From assembly GCF_050632385.1 (NCBI RefSeq), contig NZ_CP192599.1, positions 4,030,001 through 4,094,000 of the forward strand: a stretch of DNA of 64,000 bases, written 5' to 3'. Shown here piece after piece: positions 20,827 to 29,407 of the stretch (positions are counted from its first letter, which is position 1; each line of letters starts with the position of its first letter). Source of the DNA: Humitalea sp050632385. GTDB lineage: Bacteria > Pseudomonadota > Alphaproteobacteria > Acetobacterales > Acetobacteraceae. A program made the position numbers and the translations under genes. The notes beneath the pieces were generated by a model that was not told the DNA's origin, made no database searches, and saw only the letters and a list, made by a program, of their open reading frames with translations.

Positions 20827-21792
20827 ATGGAACGTCGTCAGATTTTTGCTGCCAGCGCCGCCGTCCTTGGCACCGCGCTGGCCGCACCTCGCATGGTATT
20901 GGCCCAGGCGCCCGCCGCCCAGGCGCCCGGCTTCTACCGGCTGAAAGTCGGCAGCCAGACCGCGACGATCGTGCATGACGGCTTCAACCGCGCGCCGAAC
21001 ATCACCAATGGCTTCGTCCGCAACGCGACGCCGGAGGCCGTGACCACCGCCCTGCGCGATGCCTTCCTGGCCCCGCCGGCGCTGGACATCCCCTTCTCCA
21101 TCACCTTCCTCGAAACCCCCACGGGCCTCGTGGTCTTCGACACCGGCACCGGCGGCCAGTTGGGCAGCCCGAACGCCGGGCTGATCACCGCCAATATGCG
21201 CGCCGCCGGCATCGACCCCGCCGCCGTCACCCGCGTCGTCATCAGCCATTTCCACGGCGACCACATCACCGGCCTGACCAATGCCGACAACAGCGCGGTC
21301 TTCCCCAATGCCCAGGTGCTGGTGCCCGAAGCCGAATGGGCCTTCTGGATGGATGACGCGACGATGGGCCGCGCGCCCGAGGCGATGCGCGGCGCCTTCG
21401 CCAATGTCCGCCGCCGCTTCGGCCCCTATGCCGCCAAGACCGAACGTTTCGCCGCGGGGGCCGAGGTCGCGCCGGGCGTGCGCGCCATCGCGACCCCGGG
21501 CCATACCCCGGGGCATACCTCCTTCATCGTGGCCGATGGCAGCGACAGCCTGGTCATCCTGGGCGACGTGACCAACCACCCCGCGATCAACCTGGCCAAT
21601 CCGGGCTGGCACATCGGCTTCGACATGGACGCCACCATGGCCGAGGCCACCCGCCGCCGGCTGTTCGACCAGGTCGCGACCGACCGCACGCGCTGCGTCG
21701 GCTATCACTTCCCGTTCCCGGCCAACGGCTACATCGTCAAGACCGCCGACGGCTACCGCCTGGTGCCGGCCACCTGGTCCAGCGCGGGCTGA
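20827..21792 (+). CDS. Exported metallo-beta-lactamase-fold hydrolase
   Basis: 321 residues. The N-terminus MERRQIFAASAAVLGTALAA with a twin arginine and AQA-type cleavage region suggests Tat or Sec export. The zinc motif is HFHGDH, followed by TPGHTPGH (third His region) and a VILGDVTNHP Asp. The domain organisation is that of AttM/lactonase-like and other periplasmic MBL hydrolases, but substrate is undetermined. AGGGAGAG precedes the ATG. It is downstream of the methyltransferase, 50 bases apart, and is followed by a strong hairpin. Confidence 0.87.
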   Translation: MERRQIFAASAAVLGTALAAPRMVLAQAPAAQAPGFYRLKVGSQTATIVHDGFNRAPNITNGFVRNATPEAVTTALRDAFLAPPALDIPFSITFLETPTGLVVFDTGTGGQLGSPNAGLITANMRAAGIDPAAVTRVVISHFHGDHITGLTNADNSAVFPNAQVLVPEAEWAFWMDDATMGRAPEAMRGAFANVRRRFGPYAAKTERFAAGAEVAPGVRAIATPGHTPGHTSFIVADGSDSLVILGDVTNHPAINLANPGWHIGFDMDATMAEATRRRLFDQVATDRTRCVGYHFPFPANGYIVKTADGYRLVPATWSSAG

Positions 21793-21803
21793 CCCCACCG
21801 CCA

Positions 21804-21833
21804 TTGCGGCAGGGCGGTGCAGCCCTGCCGCAA
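21804..21833 (+). terminator. Perfect 12-bp hairpin after the MBL hydrolase gene
   Basis: TTGCGGCAGGGC (21804-21815) and GCCCTGCCGCAA (21822-21833) pair perfectly around a GGTGCA loop, 11 bases after the stop codon. There is no run of T after it, so it may be an mRNA-stabilising end or a Rho-dependent end rather than a classical intrinsic terminator. Confidence 0.55.
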
Positions 21834-21937
21834 GGCCAGGCAAACGCGGCGCAACCGGTCTTCGGGCCGCGCCGATTGGGCGTCGTCACGGTGCCCAACG
21901 CGCGTTAGGCTTCCTCCAAATTCGGAGAGCAAGCCCG

Positions 21938-22843
21938 ATGCGATATGATTTCGTTCCGATGCCCTTCCGCAAGCCGCTGCGCTGGCCGAATGGCGCACGG
22001 ATCGCCATGCTGCTGACGACCAATTTCGAATACTGGGACCAGGTGAAGGACACCGAGAAACCCTTCTATCCCGGCGGTCCCTCCATCATCACCGACATGC
22101 TGCCCGGCAATGTCTACGACAATCCGAACTGGACCTGGCGCGAATACGGCCAGCGCGTCGGCGTCTGGCGCATGTTCGAAACCTTCGAACGCGCGGGCGT
22201 GCCGACCTCCTGCACCATGAACGCGAAGATGGGGCTGGAACGGCGGGAGGTCGTGCAGCACGCGATGGATCGCGGCTGGGAAATCCTGGCGCACAACTAC
22301 GTGCAGACCGACCTGCTGACCAACTACCAGTTCGACATCGAAGGCGAGCGCGCGGTGATCCGCGACACGCTGCGCGTCTACCAGGATGTCGTCGGCAAGC
22401 CCGCGCGCGGCTGGCTGTCCTGCTCGCTGCGCTCCACGCCCAACACCGCCGATATTTTGGCCGAGGAAGGGCTGATCTGCTTCACCGACCTGCTGAACGA
22501 CGACCAGCCCTATCTGATCCATACCGAAAGCGGCAAGCCGATGGTGTCGATCCCCTATACGTCGGAGGTCAACGACTTCACCGTCTTCCTCCGCCAGGGC
22601 AAGGATGTCGACGGCGCCTTCGCTGTCTTCCGCGAACAGTTCAACGAGCTGTATCGGGAGGGCGCGACCAGCGGCCGGTTGATGAACATCGGCCTGCATC
22701 CGCATGTCATCGGCCAGCCCTTCCGCATCCGCGCGCTGCGCGACTTCATCGACTACGCCAAGACATTTCCCGATGTGTGGTGGACCACGCGGGAAGAAAT
22801 CGCCGAATGGTATCTGCAGCACCACGCCGAACACATCGGCTGA
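21938..22843 (+). CDS. Polysaccharide-deacetylase-family hydrolase (PuuE/allantoinase-like group)
   Basis: 301 residues. The fold is of the NodB/carbohydrate esterase 4 type, in the subgroup that includes PuuE cyclic-amide hydrolases: a TTNFEYWDQ start, GGPSIITDMLPGNVYDN, then TSCTMNAKMGL, an EILAHNY segment and a C-terminal NIGLHPHVIGQPFR. The usual metal-binding D-x-H pattern is only partly visible, so both metal use and reaction are open. It is cytoplasmic (no signal peptide). The start follows a GTTAGGCT element and a CTCC-N6-GGAG mini-hairpin holding the ribosome site. It heads the operon continuing to 25925, with 11 bases to the next gene. Confidence 0.82.
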   Translation: MRYDFVPMPFRKPLRWPNGARIAMLLTTNFEYWDQVKDTEKPFYPGGPSIITDMLPGNVYDNPNWTWREYGQRVGVWRMFETFERAGVPTSCTMNAKMGLERREVVQHAMDRGWEILAHNYVQTDLLTNYQFDIEGERAVIRDTLRVYQDVVGKPARGWLSCSLRSTPNTADILAEEGLICFTDLLNDDQPYLIHTESGKPMVSIPYTSEVNDFTVFLRQGKDVDGAFAVFREQFNELYREGATSGRLMNIGLHPHVIGQPFRIRALRDFIDYAKTFPDVWWTTREEIAEWYLQHHAEHIG

Positions 22844-22854
22844 AAGGTGATCCC

Positions 22855-23823
22855 ATGACGCTACGCAAACTGGCCTTGCTGTGCGGGTTGCTGCTCGCCC
22901 CCTTCACCGCCTCGGCACAGGACACCTGGCAGCCCAATCGCCCGGTGCGCATCGTCGTGCCCTTCCCGCCGGGCGGCATTTCCGACAGCCTGGCGCGGCT
23001 CTTCGCCGATCGCACCGGGCCGCGCCTCGGCCAGCCCATCGTGATCGAAAACCGCAGTGGCGCGAATGGCGCCGTCGCCGGGGATTTCATCACGCGCGCG
23101 CCGCCCGATGGCTATTCCTACATCATGCTCTCGCCGTCGCATCTGATGGTGCTGCCGGTGCTGATGCGGCTGTCCTACAATCCGATGACGGATCTGGTCC
23201 CGACGGTGAACCTCGCGGCCAATCCGTTCTTCCTGGGCGTTCCCGCCGCATCGCCCTTCCGCACCCTCGGCGATTTCGTCGCGGCGGCACGGGCGCGGCC
23301 GGGGGCGCTGGACTATGCCAGCGGCGGCGCCGGATCGGGCACGCATCTGGTGATGATCATGCTGGCGATGCGCGCCAACCTCGACATCCAGCACATTCCC
23401 TATCGCGGCGGCGCGCCGGCGATCCAGGACCTGCTGGTCGGCCGCACCGCGGCCTATTTCGGCAACCCCTCCGACATGGCGCCCTTCCTGGCCAGCGGTG
23501 AGGTGCGGGTCATCGCGACCTCCGGCGCCGCGCGTTCCACCATGGCGCCCGAGGTGCCGACCGTCGCGGAGCAAGGATTCCCGGGCTTCCGCTTCGAAAC
23601 CTGGAACGGCCTGCTGACCCCCCGCGGCACGCCCCCCGCCGCCATCGCCCGCGTCGCCGCCGCCTTCCGCGAAGCCTGCCAGGAGCCCGAGGTCCAACAG
23701 GGGCTGCGCCGCCTCGGGACCGAAGCGGTCTGCAACTCACCGGCGGAATTCGCCGCCCAGATGCAGGCCGAAGCCCCCGTCTGGCGCGACGTCGTGCAGC
23801 AATCCGGCTTCCGGCTGGACTGA
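22855..23823 (+). CDS. Bug-type (tripartite tricarboxylate transporter) solute-binding protein
   Basis: 322 residues. A cleavable signal peptide (LALLCGLLLAPFTASAQ) is followed by the family opening RPVRIVVPFPPGGISDSLAR, then VIENRSGANG, HIPYRGGAPAIQDLL and the C-terminal VPTVAEQG motif. Such periplasmic proteins bind carboxylates or amides for TctAB permeases or act in sensing. No tctA or tctB gene is in the window, so it is an orphan here. AAAGGTG precedes the ATG. The next gene overlaps its stop by one base (TGATG). Confidence 0.9.
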   Translation: MTLRKLALLCGLLLAPFTASAQDTWQPNRPVRIVVPFPPGGISDSLARLFADRTGPRLGQPIVIENRSGANGAVAGDFITRAPPDGYSYIMLSPSHLMVLPVLMRLSYNPMTDLVPTVNLAANPFFLGVPAASPFRTLGDFVAAARARPGALDYASGGAGSGTHLVMIMLAMRANLDIQHIPYRGGAPAIQDLLVGRTAAYFGNPSDMAPFLASGEVRVIATSGAARSTMAPEVPTVAEQGFPGFRFETWNGLLTPRGTPPAAIARVAAAFREACQEPEVQQGLRRLGTEAVCNSPAEFAAQMQAEAPVWRDVVQQSGFRLD

Positions 23824-24236
23824 TGCGCATCACCCGCCTGCATCACGTCGCCATCGCCGTCAGCGACATGGGCCCGCTCGACGCCATCCTCGGCGATGCT
23901 TTTGGCTTACCGGCGCCGCATCGCGAACACCGCGCGGCCTCGTCGCTGGACATCGCCGTCTATCCCATCGGTGAAAGCGCCGTGGAATTGCTGCGGCCCC
24001 AAGGCCCCGGCTCCTCGGTCCCCGCCTTCATCGCCGAGAAGGGCGAGGGCCTGTTCCACATCTGCCTGGAGGTCGAGGACATCGACGCCGCCATGGCCGA
24101 ACTCCGCGCCAAGGGCCTGCGCTTCCGCACCGAAGCGCCAATGCAGGGCCATGCCGGCACCCGCGTCGCCTTCCTCGACCCCGCCACCACGGGCGGCGTG
24201 TTGTTCGAACTGCTGCAACAAGCCCATGCCGGCTGA
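23823..24236 (+). CDS. VOC-family protein (methylmalonyl-CoA epimerase-like)
   Basis: 137 residues, one vicinal-oxygen-chelate domain: HHVAIAVSDM at the start, FHICLEVEDIDAAMAEL in the middle and GGVLFELLQQ at the end. These supply the metal-binding His/Glu positions found in methylmalonyl-CoA epimerases and glyoxalase-like isomerases. TGATG overlap with the preceding binding protein and an 11-base overlap with the dehydrogenase show tight coupling. In this context it could be an epimerase or isomerase of a 2-hydroxy or acyl intermediate; the reaction is not fixed by the sequence. Confidence 0.85.
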   Translation: MRITRLHHVAIAVSDMGPLDAILGDAFGLPAPHREHRAASSLDIAVYPIGESAVELLRPQGPGSSVPAFIAEKGEGLFHICLEVEDIDAAMAELRAKGLRFRTEAPMQGHAGTRVAFLDPATTGGVLFELLQQAHAG

Positions 24237-25194
24237 CACGCCGCGCATCGCCGTCGCCTCGCCGTCCTTCTGCCAGCACCCGCTGCTGCGCGCCGAACTA
24301 CTTGCGCTCTACCCCGACGCGAAACTGCACCAGTCCCCCTACCGGCTGGAAGGCGATGCGCTGGTCGCCTTCCTGCAAGGCCATGACGTCGCCGTCGTCG
24401 GTCTGGAGCACCTGACCGCCGAGATCATCGCCCGCCTGCCGGAGTTGCGCATCGTCGCCAAGCTCGGCACCGGCACCGACATGCTGGACCTGGCCGCCAT
24501 GCGCCGGCGCGGCATCCGCCTGGGCTGGGCACCGGGCGCGAACGCACTGGCCATCGCCGAACTGGTCATCGCCTTCGCGCTCGTGTCGCTGCGCCACATG
24601 GGCGCGCTGAACGCGGCGCTGCGCCGTGGCGAACGCCCAGCCCAGCGTATGGGGCGGCTGCTGTCGGGCCGCGTCGTCGGGCTGCATGGCTGCGGCCATA
24701 TCGGCCAGCATGTCGTGCGCCTGCTGGCCCCTTTTGGTTGCACGGTCCTGGCCCACGACATCATGGACCGCAGCGCTTTTTTCGATGCCCATGGCGTCAC
24801 CGCCGTCAGCCTCGACGAACTCTTGGCGCGATCCGAAGTGCTGTCGCTGCACATCCCGTTGACGCCGGAAACGCGCGGCCTTTACGGCCCCGCCCTGCTC
24901 GACCGCCTGCGCCCCGATTGCGTGCTGATCAACACCGCGCGCGGCGAGATCGTGGATGAAGCCGCCCTCGCCGACCGCCTGCGCGACGGCCGCCTGGCCG
25001 CCGCCTGCGCCGATGTCTTTGCCACGGAACCCGAGATCGACCAGGCGCTCATCGACCTGCCGAACTTCTTCGCGACCCCGCACATCGGCGGCAGCGCGGA
25101 GGAAGCCCGCCTGGCCATGGGCCGCATCGCCATCGACGGCATCCTGCACAACGCCCTGCCCGAACCCGGCGTCCCGCCCTGGAACATCGCATGA
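24226..25194 (+). CDS. D-2-hydroxyacid dehydrogenase (NAD-binding)
   Basis: 322 residues. It has the two-domain D-isomer-specific 2-hydroxyacid dehydrogenase plan: VGLHGCGHIGQHV is the Rossmann motif, INTARGEIVDE the substrate-binding Arg region, and ADVFATEPE and TPHIGGSAEEA bring the catalytic Glu and His. It interconverts 2-oxoacids and D-2-hydroxyacids with NAD(P). The ATG at 24226 overlaps the VOC gene by 11 bases; a longer frame from 23896 is a shadow. The next gene overlaps by four bases. Confidence 0.9.
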   Translation: MPADTPRIAVASPSFCQHPLLRAELLALYPDAKLHQSPYRLEGDALVAFLQGHDVAVVGLEHLTAEIIARLPELRIVAKLGTGTDMLDLAAMRRRGIRLGWAPGANALAIAELVIAFALVSLRHMGALNAALRRGERPAQRMGRLLSGRVVGLHGCGHIGQHVVRLLAPFGCTVLAHDIMDRSAFFDAHGVTAVSLDELLARSEVLSLHIPLTPETRGLYGPALLDRLRPDCVLINTARGEIVDEAALADRLRDGRLAAACADVFATEPEIDQALIDLPNFFATPHIGGSAEEARLAMGRIAIDGILHNALPEPGVPPWNIA

Positions 25195-25925
25195 CCCATC
25201 CCTTGAGCAGCCGCGCGAAACTCGGCCTGATCGTGCCGCCAAACAACACGGTGAACGAGGCGGAATGGCAATCCGCCCTTCCCCCCGGCGTCTCGCTCCA
25301 CGCCACCCGCATGCGCCTGAACCCCCTCGCGCGCTCACCCGAGGAAATGACGGTGCTGCGCGCCGACCTGCGCGAAGCCGCGGCCCTGGTCGCCGAAGCC
25401 GGCGTCGATGTGGTCGCCTTCGGCTGCACCGCGCCCTCCGCGGTCAATCCGCGGCGTGAGATGGAAACCCTGATCGCCGAAGCCGCCGGCCGCCCCGGCG
25501 TCACGGCAGGGGCCGCCATGGCCGATGCGCTGCTCGCGGTCGGCGGGCGCCGCGTGGTGCTGCTATCCCCCTTCTCCGACGCCGTGACGCGGCACGAAGC
25601 AGCCTTCCTTTCCGGCGAGGGGATCGAGGTCATCGCCGTCGCCTCCCTCGGCCACCAGACCTACGCCCCGGGCCGCAAGCTCGGCATCCACATGATCGGG
25701 CCGGAGGTGATCGACGCCGCCCTCGCCCCCCTGCCGGTCGATCGCGCCGACGCCGTGATGCTCAGCGGCACGAACCTGATCACCTTCCCACTGATCGAGG
25801 CGCTGGAACAACGCATCGACCGCCCCGTGGTCAGCAGCAACCAGGCCCTGCTCTGGTCCGCCTTGCGCCGCGCCGGCGTGACGGACCGCCTGCCCTACGG
25901 ACGGTTGTTCGCGGCCAGCCCATAG
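25191..25925 (+). CDS. Maleate cis-trans isomerase / Asp-Glu racemase superfamily protein, second Cys missing
   Basis: 244 residues. The LIVPPNNTVNEAE start and AFGCTAPSAV motif match the maleate isomerase/arylmalonate decarboxylase group. Cys79 supplies the first catalytic cysteine. At the place where maleate isomerases have a second cysteine (usually SC-T-N-L), this protein has LSGTNLITF with Gly193. One-cysteine chemistry is known from arylmalonate decarboxylase, which keeps the other cysteine, so a different or reversed reaction is possible. It is the last gene of the rightward operon and overlaps the convergent MBL gene by 31 bases. Confidence 0.83.
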   Translation: MTHPLSSRAKLGLIVPPNNTVNEAEWQSALPPGVSLHATRMRLNPLARSPEEMTVLRADLREAAALVAEAGVDVVAFGCTAPSAVNPRREMETLIAEAAGRPGVTAGAAMADALLAVGGRRVVLLSPFSDAVTRHEAAFLSGEGIEVIAVASLGHQTYAPGRKLGIHMIGPEVIDAALAPLPVDRADAVMLSGTNLITFPLIEALEQRIDRPVVSSNQALLWSALRRAGVTDRLPYGRLFAASP

Positions 25926-26767
25926 GCATCGCCATCGCGCGTGATGTGCCACAGCGACCGCCCCCGCGCATGGTGCGGTACCAGCGCCAGGCCTTCGCTC
26001 ACGGCTTCCTCCAGCAGCGCCTTGCGCGTCACCCGCGCCTGCGCCGGATCGGAACAGAAGGCCGAGACCAGCGACGGATCCAGCAACTGCATCGGATGAT
26101 GCACCGCATCGGCGGCGATCAGCGCGCTTTGACGCGTGCCTTGCAGCATCACGCCGACCTGCCCCGGGCAATGCCCCGGCAGCGGGCGAAACCGCAGCCC
26201 CGGAAAGGGCGCGTGGTCATCCGGCACCTGGTCCAGCAACCCCGCCTCCATCAGCGGCAGCACGCTGTCGCGGAAGGACCCATGGTTGACCGGCGCCACC
26301 GCATCCCGCGCCGCCCAGTATGCGTATTCCCCCGCCGCCACGATATGCCGCGCACGCGGAAAGGTTGGCACCCAGCGGCCATCGATCAGTCGCGTCGCCC
26401 AGCCGACATGGTCGGCATGCAGATGGGTGAACAGCAGCGCATCCACATCCTCCGGCGCGATGCCCAGCCGATCCAGGAAATCCGTGTGCCGCCGATGCCA
26501 GGCCGCGCGCACCGGGCGTTCCTTGTCATCGCCGATGCCGCCATCGACCAGCACGGTGCGGCCAAAGGCCTCGATGGCAAACACCTGCACCCGCAGCAGC
26601 ACATCATCGGCGGCCACATCGCCGCCGAGCGGATCCAGCGCCAGCGACCGCGCCAGCAACCCAGGCTCTGCCTCCGGAAAAATCACCTGCCGCGGCACGG
26701 CAAACGGATCCTCATCCGCCACCCCGCGCAGCACGATGCCGCCAAGGTCCAGACGCCAGTCACTCAT
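25895..26767 (-). CDS. MBL-fold metallo-hydrolase (cytoplasmic)
   Basis: 290 residues. The zinc motif THLHADHVGWA is followed by PGHCPGQVG, and Asp and His residues (AADAVHHP) complete the dinuclear site seen in lactonase-like MBL enzymes. No signal peptide. The ATG at 26767 overlaps the SDR stop codon (ATGA). Its 3' end overlaps the convergent maleate-isomerase-like gene by 31 bases. It is the last gene of the leftward Liv operon, suggesting hydrolysis of a lactone or ester of the imported compound. Confidence 0.85.
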   Translation of the reverse strand: MSDWRLDLGGIVLRGVADEDPFAVPRQVIFPEAEPGLLARSLALDPLGGDVAADDVLLRVQVFAIEAFGRTVLVDGGIGDDKERPVRAAWHRRHTDFLDRLGIAPEDVDALLFTHLHADHVGWATRLIDGRWVPTFPRARHIVAAGEYAYWAARDAVAPVNHGSFRDSVLPLMEAGLLDQVPDDHAPFPGLRFRPLPGHCPGQVGVMLQGTRQSALIAADAVHHPMQLLDPSLVSAFCSDPAQARVTRKALLEEAVSEGLALVPHHARGRSLWHITRDGDAYGLAANNRP

Positions 26768-27498
26768 GGCATATAGGCTCCACCATTCACCCAAAGAGTC
26801 TGGCCCGTCATGTAGCCGCTGTCCGGTCCCAGCAGGAACATCACCGGCCCCACCACATCCTCGGCCACCGCGATCCGCCCCAACGGGATCATCGCGCCAT
26901 AGGCCGCGGCATCGAGGTGCTGTGTCGCCGCCTCATCCGACCGCCCGGTGCCGCCGCGCAGAAACGCGGTGTCCACCGCCCCCGGCCCAACGGCATTGAC
27001 GCGGATGGCCGGCGCCGCCTCCAGCGCCAGGGTTTTGGTCATCGACACCATCGCCGCCTTGCAGGCCGCATAGGGGCCATAGCCGGGCCGTGTATGGGCG
27101 GCCAGGCCCGACACCATCTGCACCATGGCCGGCGCGTTTCCCTTGGCCAGCAATGGCAGCGCCGCGCGCGCGGTCAGGAAGGCGGTGCGCAGATTGCCCG
27201 CCACGACTTCATCCCAGAACACCGGATCGACGTCCTCCATCCGGCGCATCTCGATCAGGAAGCCCGCCAGGTTCACGAAGCCTTCCAACCCGCCCAATTC
27301 GGCAAAGGCCGCCTGCACGGACTCCACGTTGGTGCCATCGACCGGAATCGCCGTGACCCCATCCGGCACCCGATGCCGCGCCAGCGAGGCCGGCAGGTCC
27401 AGCACGCTGACCCGCCACCCTTCGGCCACCGCCCGCGTGACCAAGGCCCGCCCGATGCCGCCCGCCCCGCCCAGCACCGCCAGGCGCCGCGCCGTCAT
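26764..27498 (-). CDS. Short-chain dehydrogenase/reductase
   Basis: 244 residues. LGGAGGIGRALV is the cofactor motif, and Ser (QMVSGLA) with Tyr-x3-Lys (YGPYAACK) gives the catalytic triad. The C-terminal GQTLWVNGGAYMP is typical of 3-oxoacyl/alcohol dehydrogenases of this family. Both ends overlap neighbours by four bases (ATGA), so it belongs to the Liv operon. The NAD or NADP preference is not clear. It probably oxidises a hydroxyl of the imported substrate. Confidence 0.88.
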   Translation of the reverse strand: MTARRLAVLGGAGGIGRALVTRAVAEGWRVSVLDLPASLARHRVPDGVTAIPVDGTNVESVQAAFAELGGLEGFVNLAGFLIEMRRMEDVDPVFWDEVVAGNLRTAFLTARAALPLLAKGNAPAMVQMVSGLAAHTRPGYGPYAACKAAMVSMTKTLALEAAPAIRVNAVGPGAVDTAFLRGGTGRSDEAATQHLDAAAYGAMIPLGRIAVAEDVVGPVMFLLGPDSGYMTGQTLWVNGGAYMP

Positions 27499-28682
27499 GT
27501 GCAATTGTCGGCAGGAAAGCTGTCGAACAGCGACCATTGCTGGTTGCGGATTTCGATGATGAAGCCCGGCAATTCCGCATCGCGCGCCGCGTCGAAACAG
27601 GTGTTCTCGCCACTCACCCCGGTGAAGCGGATGCCTTGCAGCGCATCGCGGATGGCGGTGCGTTCGGCCACCACCCGCGCCGGATCGCCGGTGACGCGCG
27701 CTCGTTCCATCGCCTGCTTCATCAGGAAGACGATGTCATAGGCCTGGGCGTCGCTGTGATGCGGGATGCGTTTTTGCGGCAGGCCACGGCGCGCGTTCTC
27801 CGCCGCGTATTTGCGGGTGAATTCGCGCGTCGCATCGTTCCGGTCCCACCAGAACCCGGCGACGATCAGCATCCCATCGCCCTCCGGCCCGAACAATTCG
27901 ACCGAGTTGGGATCGGCAAAGATCTGCGATCCGATCACGCGCCCGGCGAACCCCTGGCGGCGCAATTCGCGCAGCACCTTGCCCGCCGAATCCGGCGTCG
28001 CCGCCATGGCCACGACCTGCGGGTTGCGCTGCATGATCTGGGTCACCTGCGGCGCCACGTCGAAGGTGCGATACTGGAAGGACACCGGTTCGCCAAACGT
28101 CACGTTCCGCGCGCGCAGCAGCCCCGGATAGAACATCGTCGCGGTGATGTTCGAAATCCGCTCATCCGAGACATAGATGATCTCGGCCCGGCTCATCGGG
28201 ATCTGCTTGCGTTCCAGCGAGGTCAGCAGCCGCCCGAACTGCTTGCCCTCATCCTCGGTCAGCCGCCAGGCGTAGGTAAAATTCCCGGTCAAATTCGGCT
28301 GCGTCGCGGAATTCGGAATCTGCACGATGCCCAGCCGTTCCCCGACCGGAAAGGCGACCGCCGCCTCACCGGAAGAAAACGGCCCGATGATCGCCAGCGC
28401 ATTGTCGTCCCGCGCGAATTTCTGGGCCGCCGTCGCCGCCTGGCGCGGGTCGGAGCCGGTGTCGAACTTCACCAGCCGGATCGGCTTGCCGTTGATCCCG
28501 CCGGCGGCATTGACCTCCGCGACGCCGAGATCGACCGAGGTCTCCGTCGCCTCCCCCGGCGACTTCAGCGGCCCCGACTTCACCATGGTCAGGCCGATGA
28601 CAATCTCCCCCGCCTGCGCCTGCAGCACGGCGGGTGCGGCAAGCACGCCGGTGGCGGCCCCAAGGATGGTCCTGCGCAGCAT
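27495..28682 (-). CDS. LivK-type ABC transporter substrate-binding protein
   Basis: 395 residues with an N-terminal signal (MLRRTILGAATGVLAAPAVLQA). The sequence IVIGLTMVKSGPLKSPGEAT starts the periplasmic Leu/Ile/Val-binding fold, followed by VNAAGGINGKPIRLV, IGPFSSGEA and PNSATQPNL. The ligand may be an amino acid, but LivK-like proteins also bind aromatic acids, amides and other solutes. The ATG at 28682 has GGAGA upstream, and the ATP-binding gene stops 17 bases earlier. It belongs to the Liv operon. Confidence 0.9.
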   Translation of the reverse strand: MLRRTILGAATGVLAAPAVLQAQAGEIVIGLTMVKSGPLKSPGEATETSVDLGVAEVNAAGGINGKPIRLVKFDTGSDPRQAATAAQKFARDDNALAIIGPFSSGEAAVAFPVGERLGIVQIPNSATQPNLTGNFTYAWRLTEDEGKQFGRLLTSLERKQIPMSRAEIIYVSDERISNITATMFYPGLLRARNVTFGEPVSFQYRTFDVAPQVTQIMQRNPQVVAMAATPDSAGKVLRELRRQGFAGRVIGSQIFADPNSVELFGPEGDGMLIVAGFWWDRNDATREFTRKYAAENARRGLPQKRIPHHSDAQAYDIVFLMKQAMERARVTGDPARVVAERTAIRDALQGIRFTGVSGENTCFDAARDAELPGFIIEIRNQQWSLFDSFPADNCT

Positions 28683-28699
28683 CGTCCTGTCTCCTGTCA

Positions 28700-29407
28700 T
28701 CAGTGACCGCCGAGGTAGGCCGCGGCCAGCGCCTCATTATCCGCCAGCAACGCCGCCGGGCCTTCCAGCACGACGCGGCCGAGTTCCATCACATACCCAC
28801 GCGCCGCGGTCCGCAACGCCATGCGCGTGTTCTGTTCGACAAGCAGGATCGCCAACCCGTCGCGGTTCAATTCGCGGATCAGGTCGAACAACCGCCCGAC
28901 CAGCAGCGGCGACAGGCCGAGCGACGGCTCGTCCAGCATCATCACGCGCGGTTGCGCCAGCAGCGCGCGGCCGATCGCCAGCATCTGCTGTTCCCCACCC
29001 GAAAGAATCGACGCGGGCATGTCGCGCCGGGCCGCCAGGTTGGAAAACCGCGCGTAGATTGCCTCTATATCGCCCGCGACCGCCGCATCGCGCCGGCCAT
29101 AGGCACCCATCAGCAGGTTGTCATGCACCGTCATGCTGACCAGGATCTGCCGTCCCTCCGGCACCAGCACCAGTTTGCGCCGCACCCGTTCGGGTGCGCT
29201 CAGCGCGGTGATATCCGCACCATCCAGCACGACCCGCCCGGCGCCAGGCCGCACGGCGCCCTGGATCGCCTTCAGAAGCGTGGACTTGCCGGCGCCATTC
29301 GCGCCCAGCACGGTGACGATCTCCGCCGCGCCCACACCGATCGACACGCCGCGCACGGCATGGGTGCGGCCATAGCGGACATCCAGCGCCTCGACATCAA
29401 GCAGCAT
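28700..29407 (-). CDS. livF: ABC transporter ATP-binding protein, LivF type
   Basis: 235 residues. Walker A GANGAGKSTLLKA, signature LSGGEQQMLAIGRAL and Walker B VMMLDEPSLGLSP are complete. The typical LivF segment VPEGRQIL is present. The ATG at 29407 overlaps the end of the LivG gene by 11 bases. It forms the ATPase dimer of the branched-chain-type uptake system with LivG. Confidence 0.93.
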   Translation of the reverse strand: MLLDVEALDVRYGRTHAVRGVSIGVGAAEIVTVLGANGAGKSTLLKAIQGAVRPGAGRVVLDGADITALSAPERVRRKLVLVPEGRQILVSMTVHDNLLMGAYGRRDAAVAGDIEAIYARFSNLAARRDMPASILSGGEQQMLAIGRALLAQPRVMMLDEPSLGLSPLLVGRLFDLIRELNRDGLAILLVEQNTRMALRTAARGYVMELGRVVLEGPAALLADNEALAAAYLGGH

